A DNA stretch of 64,000 nt from Pelagibacterium lacus (GCF_003345525.1 NZ_QQNH01000013.1:1-64000), one strand, 5' to 3'. Positions 33,061 through 43,089 are shown, numbered from the stretch's first letter. Made by a program: numbers and translations. Notes: generated by a model from the sequence alone, not told the origin.

Positions 33061-34062
33061 TCAGCGGAAGGCGGGGATGACGTCGCGGCCGTAGCGGGCG
33101 ATGATCTCCTCTTCGTCGCCGCTGTCGAGATAGATGTTGAACTGGGTGACGCCCGCCGCCGCAAGCTCATGAATCTTGCGGATATGGTCCTCGGGCTCGC
33201 CCAAAACGCAGAAGCTCTCGACAATGTCGTCGGTGATGAAATCGAGATAGGGATTGTCGGACTGGCCGTGCTTGGAATAGTCGTAGCCGCGCCGGGCCTC
33301 GATATAGGAGGTGAGGCTGGCGGGGACCTTGTCGGAGTCGGCGCCGTATCTCTCGACGATGTCGGCCACGTGATTGCCCACCATGGCCGGGAACCAGCGG
33401 GTGGCGGCGATGGCCCGCTGGCGGTCGCCGAAATAGGCCGGGGCGGCGGCCATGGAGCGGTAGCCCCCCATGTCGCGGCCGGCGGCGCGGCCCGCCGCGA
33501 TGCACTGGTCGGTGAACCATTTGCACAGGCCCGGATCGGCGATCTGCAGCACCACCCCATCGGCGTGCTCGCCCGCCGTCTTGAGCGCCAGGGGGCCGTA
33601 GGCGGCCATCCAGGCGGGCATCTCATGGCCCGAGGCCCAGGGGAACTGCACCGGATTGGGCACGTCGCCATAGACCACCTCCTCGCCGCGCACCATGGCG
33701 CGGGTCTTGGCGATGAATTCGGCGACGCGCTTCAAGGGGGCCGGCTTGTGGCCCATGACCCGGCGTGAGGAATCGCCCCGGCCCACGGCGAGATCGAAGC
33801 GCCCGCCGCTCTGCTCGGCGAGCGAGCCGAACAGCGAGGCGGCCACCGACCAGTCGCGCACGTCCGGATTGGTGACCAGGGGGCCGAAGCGCATGGCGCG
33901 GGTGACCTCCATGCCCATGGCCATCACCGGATAGGGATCGCGCCACAGGATGTGGGAATCATAGAACCAGCAATAGGTAAAACCGGCATATTCGGCGGCC
34001 TGGATGAGATACCGCGCCCGGTCATGCGCGACAAAGCCCTTGAAGGTGATCCCGAATTCCAT
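33061..34062 (-). CDS. LLM-class oxidoreductase, putative F420-dependent (CPS_4043-like)
   Basis: 333 residues, bacterial luciferase-like TIM barrel. MEFGITFKGFVAHDRARYLI, YCWFYDSHILWRDPYPVM, and the cofactor-binding stretches SGGRFDLAVGRGDSSRRVMG and CVLGEPEDHIRKI are close to the methylenetetrahydromethanopterin reductase-like group. As I recall it fits the TIGR03842 family (predicted F420-dependent). It sits at the end of a minus-strand run with cofE and an ABC importer, which strengthens F420 over FMN as cofactor. Substrate unknown. Confidence 0.82.
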   Translation of the reverse strand: MEFGITFKGFVAHDRARYLIQAAEYAGFTYCWFYDSHILWRDPYPVMAMGMEVTRAMRFGPLVTNPDVRDWSVAASLFGSLAEQSGGRFDLAVGRGDSSRRVMGHKPAPLKRVAEFIAKTRAMVRGEEVVYGDVPNPVQFPWASGHEMPAWMAAYGPLALKTAGEHADGVVLQIADPGLCKWFTDQCIAAGRAAGRDMGGYRSMAAAPAYFGDRQRAIAATRWFPAMVGNHVADIVERYGADSDKVPASLTSYIEARRGYDYSKHGQSDNPYLDFITDDIVESFCVLGEPEDHIRKIHELAAAGVTQFNIYLDSGDEEEIIARYGRDVIPAFR

Positions 34063-34114
34063 ATGCTTCCCCTACCCTTTTCTCCGCCCCGGCGCGCGGA
34101 TTTTGACCAGATGA

Positions 34115-34918
34115 TCAAATTATTGCCGGTCCTGCAAGAAACTTTTGCGGGCCATAGGCGATGACCGGGCGACCGGTCGCCGGATCGGCGAGAATGCTGG
34201 CGGCGACCCCATAGACCTCGGCGAGAAAGCCCGGTTCGATCACCGCCTCCGGCGCGCCCTCGGCCACCACCCGGCCGCGATGCAGCGCGATGACGTGATC
34301 GAACCAGGCGGCGGTGAGGTTGAGATCGTGCATGGTGACCAGAAGGGTCAGCCCGGCATCGGCGAGGCCGCGCAGGATCTCCATTACCGCCATTTGGGCG
34401 GCGAGATCGAGATGGTTGGTGGGCTCGTCGAGGAGGATGAGCCGGGGCTGCTGGGCCAGCGCGCGGGCGATATGCACCCGCTGCTGCTCGCCGCCCGACA
34501 GCGTCGCCAGCCGCCGGGTGGCGAAAGCGGCGAGCCCGGTGCGGGCCAGCGCGGCGGCGACCACCGCCTCGTCCTCGGCCTGCGTATCGGCGGACCACAG
34601 GCCCTGATGCGGCAGGCGGCCCAGCATCACCGCGTCATGGACGTCGATGGGCTGCTCGGTGGCGCTCGATTGCTCGACCAGGGCGGCGATGCGGGCCCGC
34701 TCGCGCCGCGGCAGGGCGTGGAAATCGGAGCCTTCGAACTCCACATGCGCGTGGGCGGCGGGCTCGAGCCCCAGGATGACCCGCAACAGGGTGGATTTGC
34801 CCGCCCCGTTGGGGCCGATCAGCGCGTTGAGCCGGCCGGGGCGCAGGGCGATCGACACATCATCGAGAATGGGCCGGCGGTCGAGGACGAGGCGGGCCTG
34901 CTGCACACAAAGGCTCAT
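34115..34918 (-). CDS. ABC transporter ATPase, putative F420-0/siderophore-cobalamin type importer
   Basis: 267 residues of the FecE/BtuD class. Walker A GPNGAGKST (residues 35-43), signature LSGGEQQRVHIARAL, Walker B LILLDEPTNHLDL. The ATG at 34918 overlaps the permease stop by 4 bp. By family it could serve iron chelates or cobalamin. The specific proposal comes from its cassette with a permease, a binding protein and cofE, which is the arrangement named F420-0 transporter (TIGR03868/03869/03873) in actinobacteria. Confidence 0.82.
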   Translation of the reverse strand: MSLCVQQARLVLDRRPILDDVSIALRPGRLNALIGPNGAGKSTLLRVILGLEPAAHAHVEFEGSDFHALPRRERARIAALVEQSSATEQPIDVHDAVMLGRLPHQGLWSADTQAEDEAVVAAALARTGLAAFATRRLATLSGGEQQRVHIARALAQQPRLILLDEPTNHLDLAAQMAVMEILRGLADAGLTLLVTMHDLNLTAAWFDHVIALHRGRVVAEGAPEAVIEPGFLAEVYGVAASILADPATGRPVIAYGPQKFLAGPAII

Positions 34919-35973
34919 GTGGACCGCCGATTGGCAAGGAGGATGAGGAAGAAGGCCGGGGCGCCGAACAGCGCCGTGACGATGCCGACCGGCAATTCGC
35001 GCGGGTCGAACAGGGTGCGGGCCGCCGTATCGGCCCAGACCATGAAGACGGCCCCGGCCAGGGCAGCGAGCGGCAGGAGGTGCCGGTGGCGTCCCCCCAC
35101 CATCAGCCGCACCGCGTGGGGGAGGATGAGCCCGACAAAGCCGATGGCACCGGAGACGGCGACGAGGAGGCCGGTGAGCAGCGCCGTCGCCCCCAGCATC
35201 AGCCAGCGGGTGCGGCCCACATCGATGCCCAGCGCCCCGGCGGCGGCATCGCCGAAGACGAAGCCGTCGAGAACGCGGCCGGCCATGATGAGCGGCCCGC
35301 CAATGACGGCGAGGGCGGCCAGCACCAGCCCGGCATCGCCCCAGCGCGCCCCGGCCAGCGAGCCCATGAGCCAGGCGAGGATTTCGCGATAGGAATCCCC
35401 GGTCGCGGTGGAAAAGATGAGGAAGGAGGTGAGCGCGGAGGCCAGCGCCGAGACGGCGAGGCCGGCGAGGATGGCGCGCGCGGCGGTGATGGCCCCGAGC
35501 GCCCGCGCCAGCCCCAGGGTGAGCGCCATGGCGGCGAGCGCCCCGAGAAAGGCACCGAGCGGCAGCAGGAGGGTGGCGCCGGCCAGCAGCATGGCCACCG
35601 CGCCCACCGAGGCTCCAGAGGAGAGGCCGAGCAGATAGGGATCGGCCAGGGGATTGCGGGTCAGGGCCTGCATGGTGGCGCCGCAAATGGCCAGCCCCGC
35701 CCCGACGGCGGCGGCGGCGAGGACGCGCGGCAGGCGCAATTCCCACACGATCCCCTCGCGCAGGCGCGAGACCGGGCTGTCGGCGATAAGCCCGAGCTTG
35801 TGGGCGATCACCGCCCACACCTCCCCCGGCCCGATGGCGGCGGGGCCGATGGTCACCGCCACGACGAGCGAGGCGGCCAGCGCCAGCATGAGCCCCAGCA
35901 TCCAGATGCGGAATTTGAGGCGGCGCAGGGCCGTGAGGGTGAGCGCCGACGCTTTTCCCGCCGCGGCGACCAT
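34915..35973 (-). CDS. FecCD-family ABC permease, putative F420-0 importer
   Basis: 352 residues with about nine to ten hydrophobic segments. Family hallmarks: LRLPRVLAAAAVGAGLAICG and TRNPLADPYLLGLSSGASVG near the N-terminus, GAIGFVGLILPHAVRLMVG near the C-terminus. It forms a homodimeric channel in the inner membrane. It starts 3 nt after the binding-protein stop and overlaps the ATPase gene. Metal-chelate substrates are the alternative. Confidence 0.85.
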   Translation of the reverse strand: MVAAAGKASALTLTALRRLKFRIWMLGLMLALAASLVVAVTIGPAAIGPGEVWAVIAHKLGLIADSPVSRLREGIVWELRLPRVLAAAAVGAGLAICGATMQALTRNPLADPYLLGLSSGASVGAVAMLLAGATLLLPLGAFLGALAAMALTLGLARALGAITAARAILAGLAVSALASALTSFLIFSTATGDSYREILAWLMGSLAGARWGDAGLVLAALAVIGGPLIMAGRVLDGFVFGDAAAGALGIDVGRTRWLMLGATALLTGLLVAVSGAIGFVGLILPHAVRLMVGGRHRHLLPLAALAGAVFMVWADTAARTLFDPRELPVGIVTALFGAPAFFLILLANRRST

Positions 35974-35976
35974 GGC

Positions 35977-37371
35977 TCAGTTCCCCAAGGCCGCGAGCTG
36001 ATCGGCGAGATCGCGCGTGGCCGGCACCGAGCGGATGCCCGGCTCGGCGGCGGGAAACGGGATGGTGAGATAGCGCTCGGCCCGGACGGCGGAGAGATTG
36101 GCGGTGGCCGGGTTGTCGTTCAAAAGCGCGATCTTCTGCTGGCGGGAGTTCCACAGGGCATCGACGAGGATGATGACGCCGGGATCGGCATCGACCACCG
36201 CCTCCCAGCTGGCCGAGGCCCAGGTGTCGGGGAGGTCGGCGAAGATATTGGCGATGCCCAGCGCCTCCATGGTCATTTGCGGGCCGCCGAGGCCGGCCCC
36301 GACATAGGGGGTGGCGGTGGCCGAGGAATACCACAGGCCAGTCACCCCCGAGACGGGCTTGATGGCTTCGAGGATGGTGCGCTGCTCGGCGACCAGCGCG
36401 GTGGCGCGGTCCTCGACATCAAAGATCAGGCCCATTTCGAGGATCTGGTCGAACACGTCCTCGAAGTCCAGCTTGCCGGGGGTCTGCGAGCGGCAGGCGG
36501 TGGGGGCGACATAGGTGGCGACGCCGAGGGCGGCGAGGCTGTCGCGGGTGCCCGCCGCATCGGCGGCAAAGCTCGATTCCCAGCCGCCATAGACGAAATC
36601 GGGCTCGGCCTCGAGCACCACTTCCTGGCTGGGAACGCGGTCGGCGAGCACCGGGAGGGGGGCGGCGGGGGCCCATTGCTCGGGGACCGGGCCATCCTGG
36701 AAGCCGACCCCGACGATGCGGTCCCCCAGCCCGAGGGCGAGCAGCATTTCGGTGGCGGTGGACTTGATGGTGACCACCCGTTGGGGGGGCGCGGCAAAGG
36801 TGACGCTGGTGCCGCAGTTTTCGATGGTGAGGGGGTAGTCGGTGGCCGCGGCGGGAGTGGCGAGGGGGAGGGCGAAAGCGGCGAGGACGAAAGCGGCGGC
36901 GGTGCGCCTGGCCAGCGCTGCGCCCCCCTCATCCGTCTCGGACCTTCCGGTCCGATCCACCTTCTCCCACCAGGGGAGAAGGGGTTCGTGTGGCGGCGGC
37001 GGGATTTCCTTCTCCCCTGGTGGGAGAACGGAAGGTGCCTGGCGGGCGTGCGGGACCCGGTCACTGGCGCTTGTGGTTCGAGCCAGCGCTGCGCCCCCCT
37101 CATCCGTCTCGGACCTGCCGGTCCGATCCACCTTCTCCCACCAGGGGAGAAGGAGTTCCTGTGGCAGCGGCGGGCTTTCCTTCTCCCCTGGTGGGAGAAG
37201 GTGCCCCGAAGGGGCGGATGAGGGGGGCGCTGAGCTGGTGTGGGACAACGGGGCTGGCGAAAGTGTCCCCGGCCCCACCCCACCCTTGATCCCTCCCCCT
37301 CGAGGGGAGGGAAAAGCTGGGCAGGCGGGGGTGAAATTGGCAAAGGCGGTGGGGTGGTGGCGATCGGTCAT
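35977..37371 (-). CDS. BtuF-like periplasmic binding protein, N-terminus interrupted by repeats
   Basis: The frame gives 464 residues from the ATG at 37371, which overlaps the cofE stop as ATGA. Residues 1-20 ([13 protein letters not shown]...) are followed by about 130 residues encoded by family A and B repeats (37312-36920; [18 protein letters not shown] occurs twice). Then come a secretory core [19 protein letters not shown] and the mature domain ([37 protein letters not shown]). A GTG at 36960 inside the last repeat, preceded by GGGAG, would restore an N-terminal signal peptide and a 327-residue protein. Family type is BtuF/FepB; F420-0 binding is inferred from context. The true start is unresolved. 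Confidence 0.7.
   Translation of the reverse strand: MTDRHHPTAFANFTPACPAFPSPRGGGIKGGVGPGTLSPAPLSHTSSAPPSSAPSGHLLPPGEKESPPLPQELLLPWWEKVDRTGRSETDEGGAALARTTSASDRVPHARQAPSVLPPGEKEIPPPPHEPLLPWWEKVDRTGRSETDEGGAALARRTAAAFVLAAFALPLATPAAATDYPLTIENCGTSVTFAAPPQRVVTIKSTATEMLLALGLGDRIVGVGFQDGPVPEQWAPAAPLPVLADRVPSQEVVLEAEPDFVYGGWESSFAADAAGTRDSLAALGVATYVAPTACRSQTPGKLDFEDVFDQILEMGLIFDVEDRATALVAEQRTILEAIKPVSGVTGLWYSSATATPYVGAGLGGPQMTMEALGIANIFADLPDTWASASWEAVVDADPGVIILVDALWNSRQQKIALLNDNPATANLSAVRAERYLTIPFPAAEPGIRSVPATRDLADQLAALGN
36920..37312. repeat. Repeat array inside the binding-protein frame: family A copies 9-11 and family B copy 2
   Basis: Family A copies at 36920-36982 and 37090-37152 (same orientation), an inverted full copy at 37178-37232, a truncated inverted fragment at 37006-37035, and a family B copy at 37272-37312. 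Inner hairpins are CGGACCTTCCGGTCCG, CGGACCTGCCGGTCCG and CCCCGAAGGGG. The segments around the two A copies are near-duplicates, suggesting tandem duplication. No stop codon occurs in the minus-strand frame of the binding-protein gene. Confidence 0.85.
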
Positions 37372-38177
37372 TTCACTTTTTCCTTCCGCTCGGCCAGTTC
37401 TCGCAGGGCGGCGGCGTAGCCCTGGCGCCAGGACTCGGTGGAGCCGAAGCGGAACATGTCGTCGTCGCCGAGACGGGCAAGGGTGCGGGCGCCGGGGGCG
37501 TCGAGATCGGCGACGAGGCGCGAAAGGCCCCGGGCAATGGCCACCGGCACACGGGACGCCTTGCCCTTGACCAGATCGGCGGCGGCGGCCAGTTCGTCGG
37601 CCACCACGGTGACCGTAACGTTGAGCGGGCGGCCATTGGCATCGACACCGCCGCGCAGATCGTCGACCAGTTGCAGCCCGGCGGCGCCGATCGCCGCGTC
37701 GGTCTGGCCCACCCGCCAGGGGCGCCCCAGCGTATCGGTGATGATCACCCCGACGCGCCGGCCCCAGCGCCGGCGCAGGGCGGCGCACAGGGCGCGGGCC
37801 GAGGCATCGGGATCGCGCGGCAGGCGCAGGGCCTGCCCGTCGGGCACGTTGGAGGTGTCGAGGCCGGCGGCGGCCATCACGAGGCCCTGCCGCGTCTCGA
37901 CGATGCGGGTGACCCCGCCCGCATGGGCGCGCTCGGCGACGATGCGCACCGTATCCTCCTCGATGGCCAGATCGCGCGCTGCGAGGGGCACCTGCATGCC
38001 CTCGGCCTTGGAGACGATCTTGGAGGTGACGATGACGATATCGCCGTCGGCCAGCGCGGTGTCCGGGTCTTCCGCCGCCATGGCGGCGATGGCGTGCGAG
38101 AGGATGGCCTCCAGATCGTCGCCGGCAACGATTTCGGGGATGCCCCCGATGCCCCACAGAACCAGCCGTTCAGCCAT
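37368..38177 (-). CDS. cofE: Coenzyme F420-0:L-glutamate ligase
   Basis: 269 residues. Family features of CofE/FbiB N-domain: [36 protein letters not shown] (metal/GTP region), [40 protein letters not shown] and [14 protein letters not shown]. It adds gamma-linked glutamates to F420-0 with GTP. No cofC, cofD, cofG/H genes are in the window. It is the first gene of the minus-strand cassette; its stop overlaps the next start by 4 bp. Confidence 0.92.
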   Translation of the reverse strand: MAERLVLWGIGGIPEIVAGDDLEAILSHAIAAMAAEDPDTALADGDIVIVTSKIVSKAEGMQVPLAARDLAIEEDTVRIVAERAHAGGVTRIVETRQGLVMAAAGLDTSNVPDGQALRLPRDPDASARALCAALRRRWGRRVGVIITDTLGRPWRVGQTDAAIGAAGLQLVDDLRGGVDANGRPLNVTVTVVADELAAAADLVKGKASRVPVAIARGLSRLVADLDAPGARTLARLGDDDMFRFGSTESWRQGYAAALRELAERKEKVK

Positions 38178-38330
38178 AGATCGCCAATCCCCATCTCCCC
38201 CGGGGCCAGGCCCCCTCTGCGGTAGTCTTACGACTTTTTGACCCTTTGGTAAAATCTTTCATGGCTGCACAGGGCGTGCGAATAGCGCTAGAAACACGCG
38301 AAACATTCCCAGTTCAAGGACCATACTCTG

Positions 38331-39236
38331 ATGCCGGACATTTTTCCCGCCTGGATCGCGCTCGATTGGGGCACGTCCAACCTGCGGGCCTGGGCCATGG
38401 ACGACGACAATGGCGTGCTGGCCGAAACCGAAAGCCCCGACGGCATGGGCACGCTGGCCCCCGAGGCATTCGAGCCGGCGCTGCTCAAGGCCATATCGGG
38501 CTGGCTGGGCGCAGGACGGCGCGTGCCGGTCATCGCCTGCGGCATGGTGGGCGCGCGCCAGGGCTGGATCGAAGCCCCCTATATCAGCGTGCCGGTGACG
38601 CCGGGCGGGGACAGCTTCACCCTTGCCCCCACCACCGACCCCAGGATCGCGGTGATGATCATCGCCGGGCTGAGCCAGGCCGAGCCGGCCGACGTGATGC
38701 GCGGGGAGGAAACCCAGGTGGCCGGGTTCGCCGCCGAGAACGGCGGCGACGGGGTGCTGTGCCTGCCGGGCACGCATTCGAAATGGGTGCGGCTGGACAA
38801 GGGCGTCATCACCCGCTTCAACACCATGATGACCGGGGAGGTGTTCGCGATGCTCACCACCCATTCGGTGCTGCGCCACAGCGTGGCGGGCGAAGGCTGG
38901 GACGAAGCGGCATTTGCGCGCGGCGTCTCGGAAAGCCTTGCCAATCCCACGCTGCTGGCCCAGCTGTTTTCGATCCGGGCCGAGCAATTGCTCACCGGCC
39001 AGACGGCGGTGGCGGCCAAGTCGCGGCTGTCGGGACTGCTGATCGGCGCGGAAGTCGCCGGGACGCGGGACTATTGGCAGGGCCGGACCACGGTGCTGAT
39101 CGGGGCCTCGCGCCTCGTCAGGCTGTATGAAACCGCGCTGGATATGGCCGGGGGGCAATCGCAGATCGCCGATGGCGGATCGCTGACGCTCTCGGGGCTG
39201 GTCTCGGCCTATGAACGCTGGAAGGTAACCGCATGA
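38331..39236 (+). CDS. dgoK: 2-dehydro-3-deoxygalactonokinase
   Basis: 301 residues. [16 protein letters not shown] is the N-terminal phosphate motif of the DgoK family, with [17 protein letters not shown] and [12 protein letters not shown] also typical. It phosphorylates 2-keto-3-deoxygalactonate in the De Ley-Doudoroff galactose/galactonate pathway. Its TGA overlaps the dgoA ATG (ATGA). It is divergent from cofE with a 153-bp gap holding the promoters. Confidence 0.93.
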   Translation: MPDIFPAWIALDWGTSNLRAWAMDDDNGVLAETESPDGMGTLAPEAFEPALLKAISGWLGAGRRVPVIACGMVGARQGWIEAPYISVPVTPGGDSFTLAPTTDPRIAVMIIAGLSQAEPADVMRGEETQVAGFAAENGGDGVLCLPGTHSKWVRLDKGVITRFNTMMTGEVFAMLTTHSVLRHSVAGEGWDEAAFARGVSESLANPTLLAQLFSIRAEQLLTGQTAVAAKSRLSGLLIGAEVAGTRDYWQGRTTVLIGASRLVRLYETALDMAGGQSQIADGGSLTLSGLVSAYERWKVTA

Positions 39237-39838
39237 CCCGCAAGCTGATCGCCATCCTGCGCGGCATCACCCCGCAAGAGGCCCTGCCGGTGGGCGAAGC
39301 GCTGATCGCGGCGGGGATCACCACGATCGAGGTGCCGCTCAATTCGCCCGAGCCCTATGACAGCATCGGCCAGATGATCGCGGCCTTAGGCGAGAGGGCG
39401 CTGATCGGGGCGGGCACGGTGCTCGATACCGAGGCGGTGGCGCGGCTGGCGGACATGGGGGCGCGGCTGGTGGTGTCGCCCAATTGCGACGTGGCGGTGA
39501 TCGCCGAGACCAAGCGGCGCGGCATGCAGTCCTTTCCCGGCGTGTTCACGGCCAGCGAGTGCTTTGCGGCGATCAAGGCGGGGGCGGACGGGCTCAAGAT
39601 CTTCCCGGCATCGGTGATGGGGACCGGCGGGGTGGCGGCGCTGCGCGCCGTGCTGCCCAAGGAGGTGCCGGTCTATGCGGTGGGCGGCGCTGGGCCGGAC
39701 AATTTCGCCAGCTGGCGCAAGGCGGGGGCCGAGGGCTTCGGCATCGGCACGGCGCTCTATACGCCGGGGATGAGCGTCGCGGCGCTGGCCGAGCGGGCCC
39801 GAACGCTGGTCGCGGCCTATGACGAGGCCATGGGGTGA
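39233..39838 (+). CDS. dgoA: 2-dehydro-3-deoxy-6-phosphogalactonate aldolase
   Basis: 201 residues, KDPG-aldolase fold. Catalytic Glu in [12 protein letters not shown] (Glu33) and Schiff-base Lys in [11 protein letters not shown] (Lys122); NSPEPYDSI is typical of DgoA rather than Eda. It cleaves KDPGal to pyruvate and glyceraldehyde 3-phosphate. Start and stop overlap both neighbours by 4 bp. Confidence 0.93.
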   Translation: MTRKLIAILRGITPQEALPVGEALIAAGITTIEVPLNSPEPYDSIGQMIAALGERALIGAGTVLDTEAVARLADMGARLVVSPNCDVAVIAETKRRGMQSFPGVFTASECFAAIKAGADGLKIFPASVMGTGGVAALRAVLPKEVPVYAVGGAGPDNFASWRKAGAEGFGIGTALYTPGMSVAALAERARTLVAAYDEAMG

Positions 39839-40695
39839 CCGCCACGGTCTATGACGACCGGGCCTGCTGTCTCGGCGAAGGGCCGCTCTGGCACCCCGAG
39901 CGCGGGCAATTGTTCTGGTTCGACATCGTCAATCGCCAGCTCCTGACGCGTGCGGGGGAGCGGCAGGCGGCGTGGACCTTCGACGAGATGGTGTCGGCGG
40001 CGGGCTGGATCGACCGCGACCGGTTGCTGGTCTGCGGCGAGACGGCGCTGTGGCTGCTGGACATCGAGACCGGCGCGCGGCAGCGGCACCTCGCCATCGA
40101 TCTCGGGGCCGGGCGGCGCAGCAATGACGGGCGCGCCGACCCGTGGGGCGGGTTCTGGTTCTCGTCCATGGGCAAGGAAGCGGAGCCCGAAGCGGGGGCG
40201 ATCTACCGCTATTTCGGGGGGCGGGTCGAGATGCTGTTCGAGGGGATATCGATCCCCAATGCGATCTGCTTTTCGCCCGACCGGCAATGGGCGTATTTTT
40301 CCGACACGGCCAGGAATCTGGTGCGGCGCGTGGCGCTGGACGCGGAGACCGGGGCGCCGGCCGGAGCGCCGGAGACGTTTCTCGACCTCGCCGCCGAAGG
40401 CCTCAATCCCGATGGTGCGGTGGTCGACCGGGACGGTAATTTCCATTCGGCCCAATGGGGCGCCGCGCGGGTCGCGGTCTACGATCCGCGCGGGACGTTC
40501 GTGAGGGCGATCGGGTTCGGCGCGCCCCACACCTCCTGCCCGGCCTTTGGCGGGCCGGATTTTACGACGCTCTATTGCACCACGGCGCAGCAGGGGCTCG
40601 ACGCGGCGGGGTTGGAAGCGGCGCCGCAATCGGGCATGGTCTTCGCGGCAACAGAGGCCGGACGCGGGCTGCCGGAGCCGCGCGTCCTGATTTAG
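39835..40695 (+). CDS. SMP-30/gluconolactonase family lactonase
   Basis: 286 residues from a GTG at 39835 that overlaps the dgoA stop (GTGA). SMP-30 beta-propeller features: [20 protein letters not shown] with the metal-binding Glu, [58 protein letters not shown]. It hydrolyses sugar lactones. In this operon galactonolactone or a related lactone is the likely substrate. Confidence 0.9.
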   Translation: MTATVYDDRACCLGEGPLWHPERGQLFWFDIVNRQLLTRAGERQAAWTFDEMVSAAGWIDRDRLLVCGETALWLLDIETGARQRHLAIDLGAGRRSNDGRADPWGGFWFSSMGKEAEPEAGAIYRYFGGRVEMLFEGISIPNAICFSPDRQWAYFSDTARNLVRRVALDAETGAPAGAPETFLDLAAEGLNPDGAVVDRDGNFHSAQWGAARVAVYDPRGTFVRAIGFGAPHTSCPAFGGPDFTTLYCTTAQQGLDAAGLEAAPQSGMVFAATEAGRGLPEPRVLI

Positions 40696-40699
40696 AGTC

Positions 40700-41722
40700 C
40701 TACTGACTAACGGCAGCCATGTGCGCGAGGGCGGAGGCGTAGAGGGCCTCGCCGTCGATGCCGATGGCGGCCATGTCGGCTTTCCAGTCCTCGACGGTGA
40801 CCAGGGCGGCTTCCTTCCAGCGCGCCGTTTCCGCCTCGTCGAGGGTGACGATGGCATTGCCCGCCTCCTGGGCGATGCGCAGGCCGACCTCATCGCCGGC
40901 ATCCATGGCCTGGCCGAACAGGCGCGACACCTCGACGCCGGAATTGGCATCGATCACCGCCCGCAGGTCCTCGGGCAGGCCCTGATAAGTGCCGCGATTC
41001 ATGACGAAGGCGAAGGTCTGGCTGTAAAGGCCCTGCTCGCCGGAAAAGCCGATATGGTGCGAGACCAGCTCGGCGATGCGCAGCGAGGGGGTCACCTCCC
41101 AGGGCGAGGTCGAGGCATCGATGACGCCGCGCGACAGGGCCTCGGCGGTCTCGGGCACCGGCATGCCGACCGGCTCGGCGCCGAGCTGGGCCAGCATGTC
41201 GGAGATGATGCGCGACCCGCCGCGCACCTTCATGCCCTGCAGGTCCTCGAGGCTGGTGATGGGGCGCTTGGAGTGGAAGAGGCCGGGACCGTGGGTGTGC
41301 AGCGCGATGACATGCACGGAGGCGAATTCGTCGGCGGCGTTTTCCATCACATAATCGTAGAAGGCCACCGAGGAGTCCTCGCCATTGGTGACGAGGAAGG
41401 GCAGTTCGAACACTTCGGATTTGGGGAAGCGCCCCGGGGTATAGCCGAGCACGGTCCAGATCACGTCGACGACCCCGTCCTGGGCCTGGGAAAACAGGCT
41501 GTCGGGGGCGCCGCCGAGCTGCATGGCCGGATAGAGCTCGACCGCGATGCGGCCACCGGACTGTTCCTCGATGGTCTCGGCCCATGGGGCGATGGCCTGA
41601 GCGGGAATGGGTGCCTGGGCGGGCAGGAACTGGTGGACGCGCAGGGTCACGTCCTGGCCCACCGCCGCGCCCATGACGAGGACGGAGGCGACGGCACCCA
41701 AGAGGATCGATTGCAGTTTCAT
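40700..41722 (-). CDS. dctP: TRAP transporter substrate-binding protein DctP
   Basis: 340 residues with a signal peptide (SILLGAVASVLVMGAAVG). DctP features: LRVHQFLPAQAPIPAQAIAP, GGRIAVELYPAMQLGGAPDS, and the conserved SLEDLQGMKVRGGSRIISDM helix with the Arg that salt-bridges carboxylates, and ISTSPWEVTPS-like segment. The substrate is an organic or sugar acid, possibly galactonate given the facing dgo genes. The start at 41722 is the family start. It converges on the lactonase gene with a 4-nt gap. Confidence 0.9.
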   Translation of the reverse strand: MKLQSILLGAVASVLVMGAAVGQDVTLRVHQFLPAQAPIPAQAIAPWAETIEEQSGGRIAVELYPAMQLGGAPDSLFSQAQDGVVDVIWTVLGYTPGRFPKSEVFELPFLVTNGEDSSVAFYDYVMENAADEFASVHVIALHTHGPGLFHSKRPITSLEDLQGMKVRGGSRIISDMLAQLGAEPVGMPVPETAEALSRGVIDASTSPWEVTPSLRIAELVSHHIGFSGEQGLYSQTFAFVMNRGTYQGLPEDLRAVIDANSGVEVSRLFGQAMDAGDEVGLRIAQEAGNAIVTLDEAETARWKEAALVTVEDWKADMAAIGIDGEALYASALAHMAAVSQ

Positions 41723-41766
41723 AGTCTCTCTCCCTTTGTTGCACGCGGCATGCGTGCGGTTCTTGA

Positions 41767-43089
41767 TCAGTAGAACAGCCAGACCAGCGCCAGGGTGATG
41801 GATGGAAAGGCCACGAGGATGGCGGTGCGTACGATATCGCTGGCAACGAAGGGCCAGACGCCGCGATAGGTTTCCGACAGGCGCACATAGGGCGCCATGG
41901 CGTTGATGATGAACAGATTCATCCCCACCGGCGGCGTGATCAGCCCCACTTCGACGACGATCAGGATGATGATGCCGAACCACACCGAGAAATCGTCGGG
42001 CGCGAGGCCGAAATCGAGCGCCAGCATCATCGGATAGACGATGGGCACGGTCAAAAGGATCATGGAGAGCGAATCCATGACGCAGCCGAGCACGAGATAG
42101 AACAGCAGCACGAGGACGAGGACCAGCCACGGATTGAGCCCCTGCTCGCCGACCCAGAGCGCCGTCGCCTGCGGCAGTTGCGACAGGGCGAGGAAGGCGT
42201 TGAGGGCCGCGGCGCCGAGGACGATGAAAAAGATCATCGCCGTGGCCGAGGCGGTGGAGAGGAAGGCTTCCGCCAGCCCTTTTCGCGACAGCGAGCGGGT
42301 GGCGATGGCGATGATGCCGGTGCCCGCCGCGCCGATGGCGGCGGCCTCGCTGGGGGTGAAGATGCCGGTATAGATGCCCCCGATCACCGCGACGAACACG
42401 GCGAGCACCGGCCAGATGCCGACCAGTTGGCGGAAGCGCGCGCCATAGGGCACCCGCTCGCGCTGGCCGCCCGAGCCGGGCACCGCCCGCACGTAAAGCG
42501 CGATGACCACGAGATAGCCGAGCACGGCGAGAAAGCCGGGCAGGAAGGCGGCCATGAACAGCCGCGCGATGTTCTGCTCGGTCTGCACGGCGAAGATGAC
42601 GAGGATGATCGAGGGCGGGATGAGGATGCCCAGCGTGCCGCCGGCGGCGACAGTGCCGGTGGAAAGCGCGCCGGAGTAGCCGTATTTGCGCAGTTCGGGC
42701 AGCGCCACCTTGCCCATGGTGGCGGCGGTGGCCAGCGAAGAGCCGCAAATGGCGCCGAAGCCGGCGCTGGCGCCGATGGCGGCCATGGCCACCCCGCCCT
42801 TCTTGTGCCCGAGCCAGGAGGCGGCGGCGTCGAACAGCTTGGTGGACATGCCCGAAAGGGTGGCGAAGGCCCCCATCAGCAGGAACAGCGGCACGATGGA
42901 AAGCGAATGGGAGGCGAAGGTGGAATAGGTGAGGTTCTTGAACTGGGCGAGGATCGGGTTGAAGCTGCCGGTGATGAGGAACGAGCCGAACACGCCCGTG
43001 GCCAGCATGGCGATGCCGATGGGTACGCGCAGGAAGATCAGCGCCAGCATGACCGGGAAGGAAAGGAGCCCCAAAAGCACATTGCTCAT
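41767..43089 (-). CDS. dctM: TRAP transporter large permease DctM
   Basis: 440 residues, about twelve hydrophobic segments, DctM family (FLRVPIGIAMLATGVFGSFL, GTLGILIPPSIILVIFAVQT, GCVMDSLSMILLTVPIVYPM). It is the ion-coupled transport subunit. The ATG overlaps the dctQ stop by 4 bp and dctP follows 44 nt after its stop. Confidence 0.93.
   Translation of the reverse strand: MSNVLLGLLSFPVMLALIFLRVPIGIAMLATGVFGSFLITGSFNPILAQFKNLTYSTFASHSLSIVPLFLLMGAFATLSGMSTKLFDAAASWLGHKKGGVAMAAIGASAGFGAICGSSLATAATMGKVALPELRKYGYSGALSTGTVAAGGTLGILIPPSIILVIFAVQTEQNIARLFMAAFLPGFLAVLGYLVVIALYVRAVPGSGGQRERVPYGARFRQLVGIWPVLAVFVAVIGGIYTGIFTPSEAAAIGAAGTGIIAIATRSLSRKGLAEAFLSTASATAMIFFIVLGAAALNAFLALSQLPQATALWVGEQGLNPWLVLVLVLLFYLVLGCVMDSLSMILLTVPIVYPMMLALDFGLAPDDFSVWFGIIILIVVEVGLITPPVGMNLFIINAMAPYVRLSETYRGVWPFVASDIVRTAILVAFPSITLALVWLFY

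Noticed and set aside
35080-37221. Plus-strand open frame of 713 codons opposite the permease and binding-protein genes
   Set aside because: Antisense shadow; the opposite strand has coupled ABC transporter genes with all motifs.
36920-37312. Clustered repeats considered as a CRISPR array
   Set aside because: Repeats are palindromic, differ in orientation, are irregularly spaced, have no unique spacers and lack cas genes.
37372-38157. Extension of the binding-protein frame upstream of 37371
   Set aside because: It runs inside cofE in another frame; the ATG at 37371 overlapping the cofE stop is the natural upstream limit.
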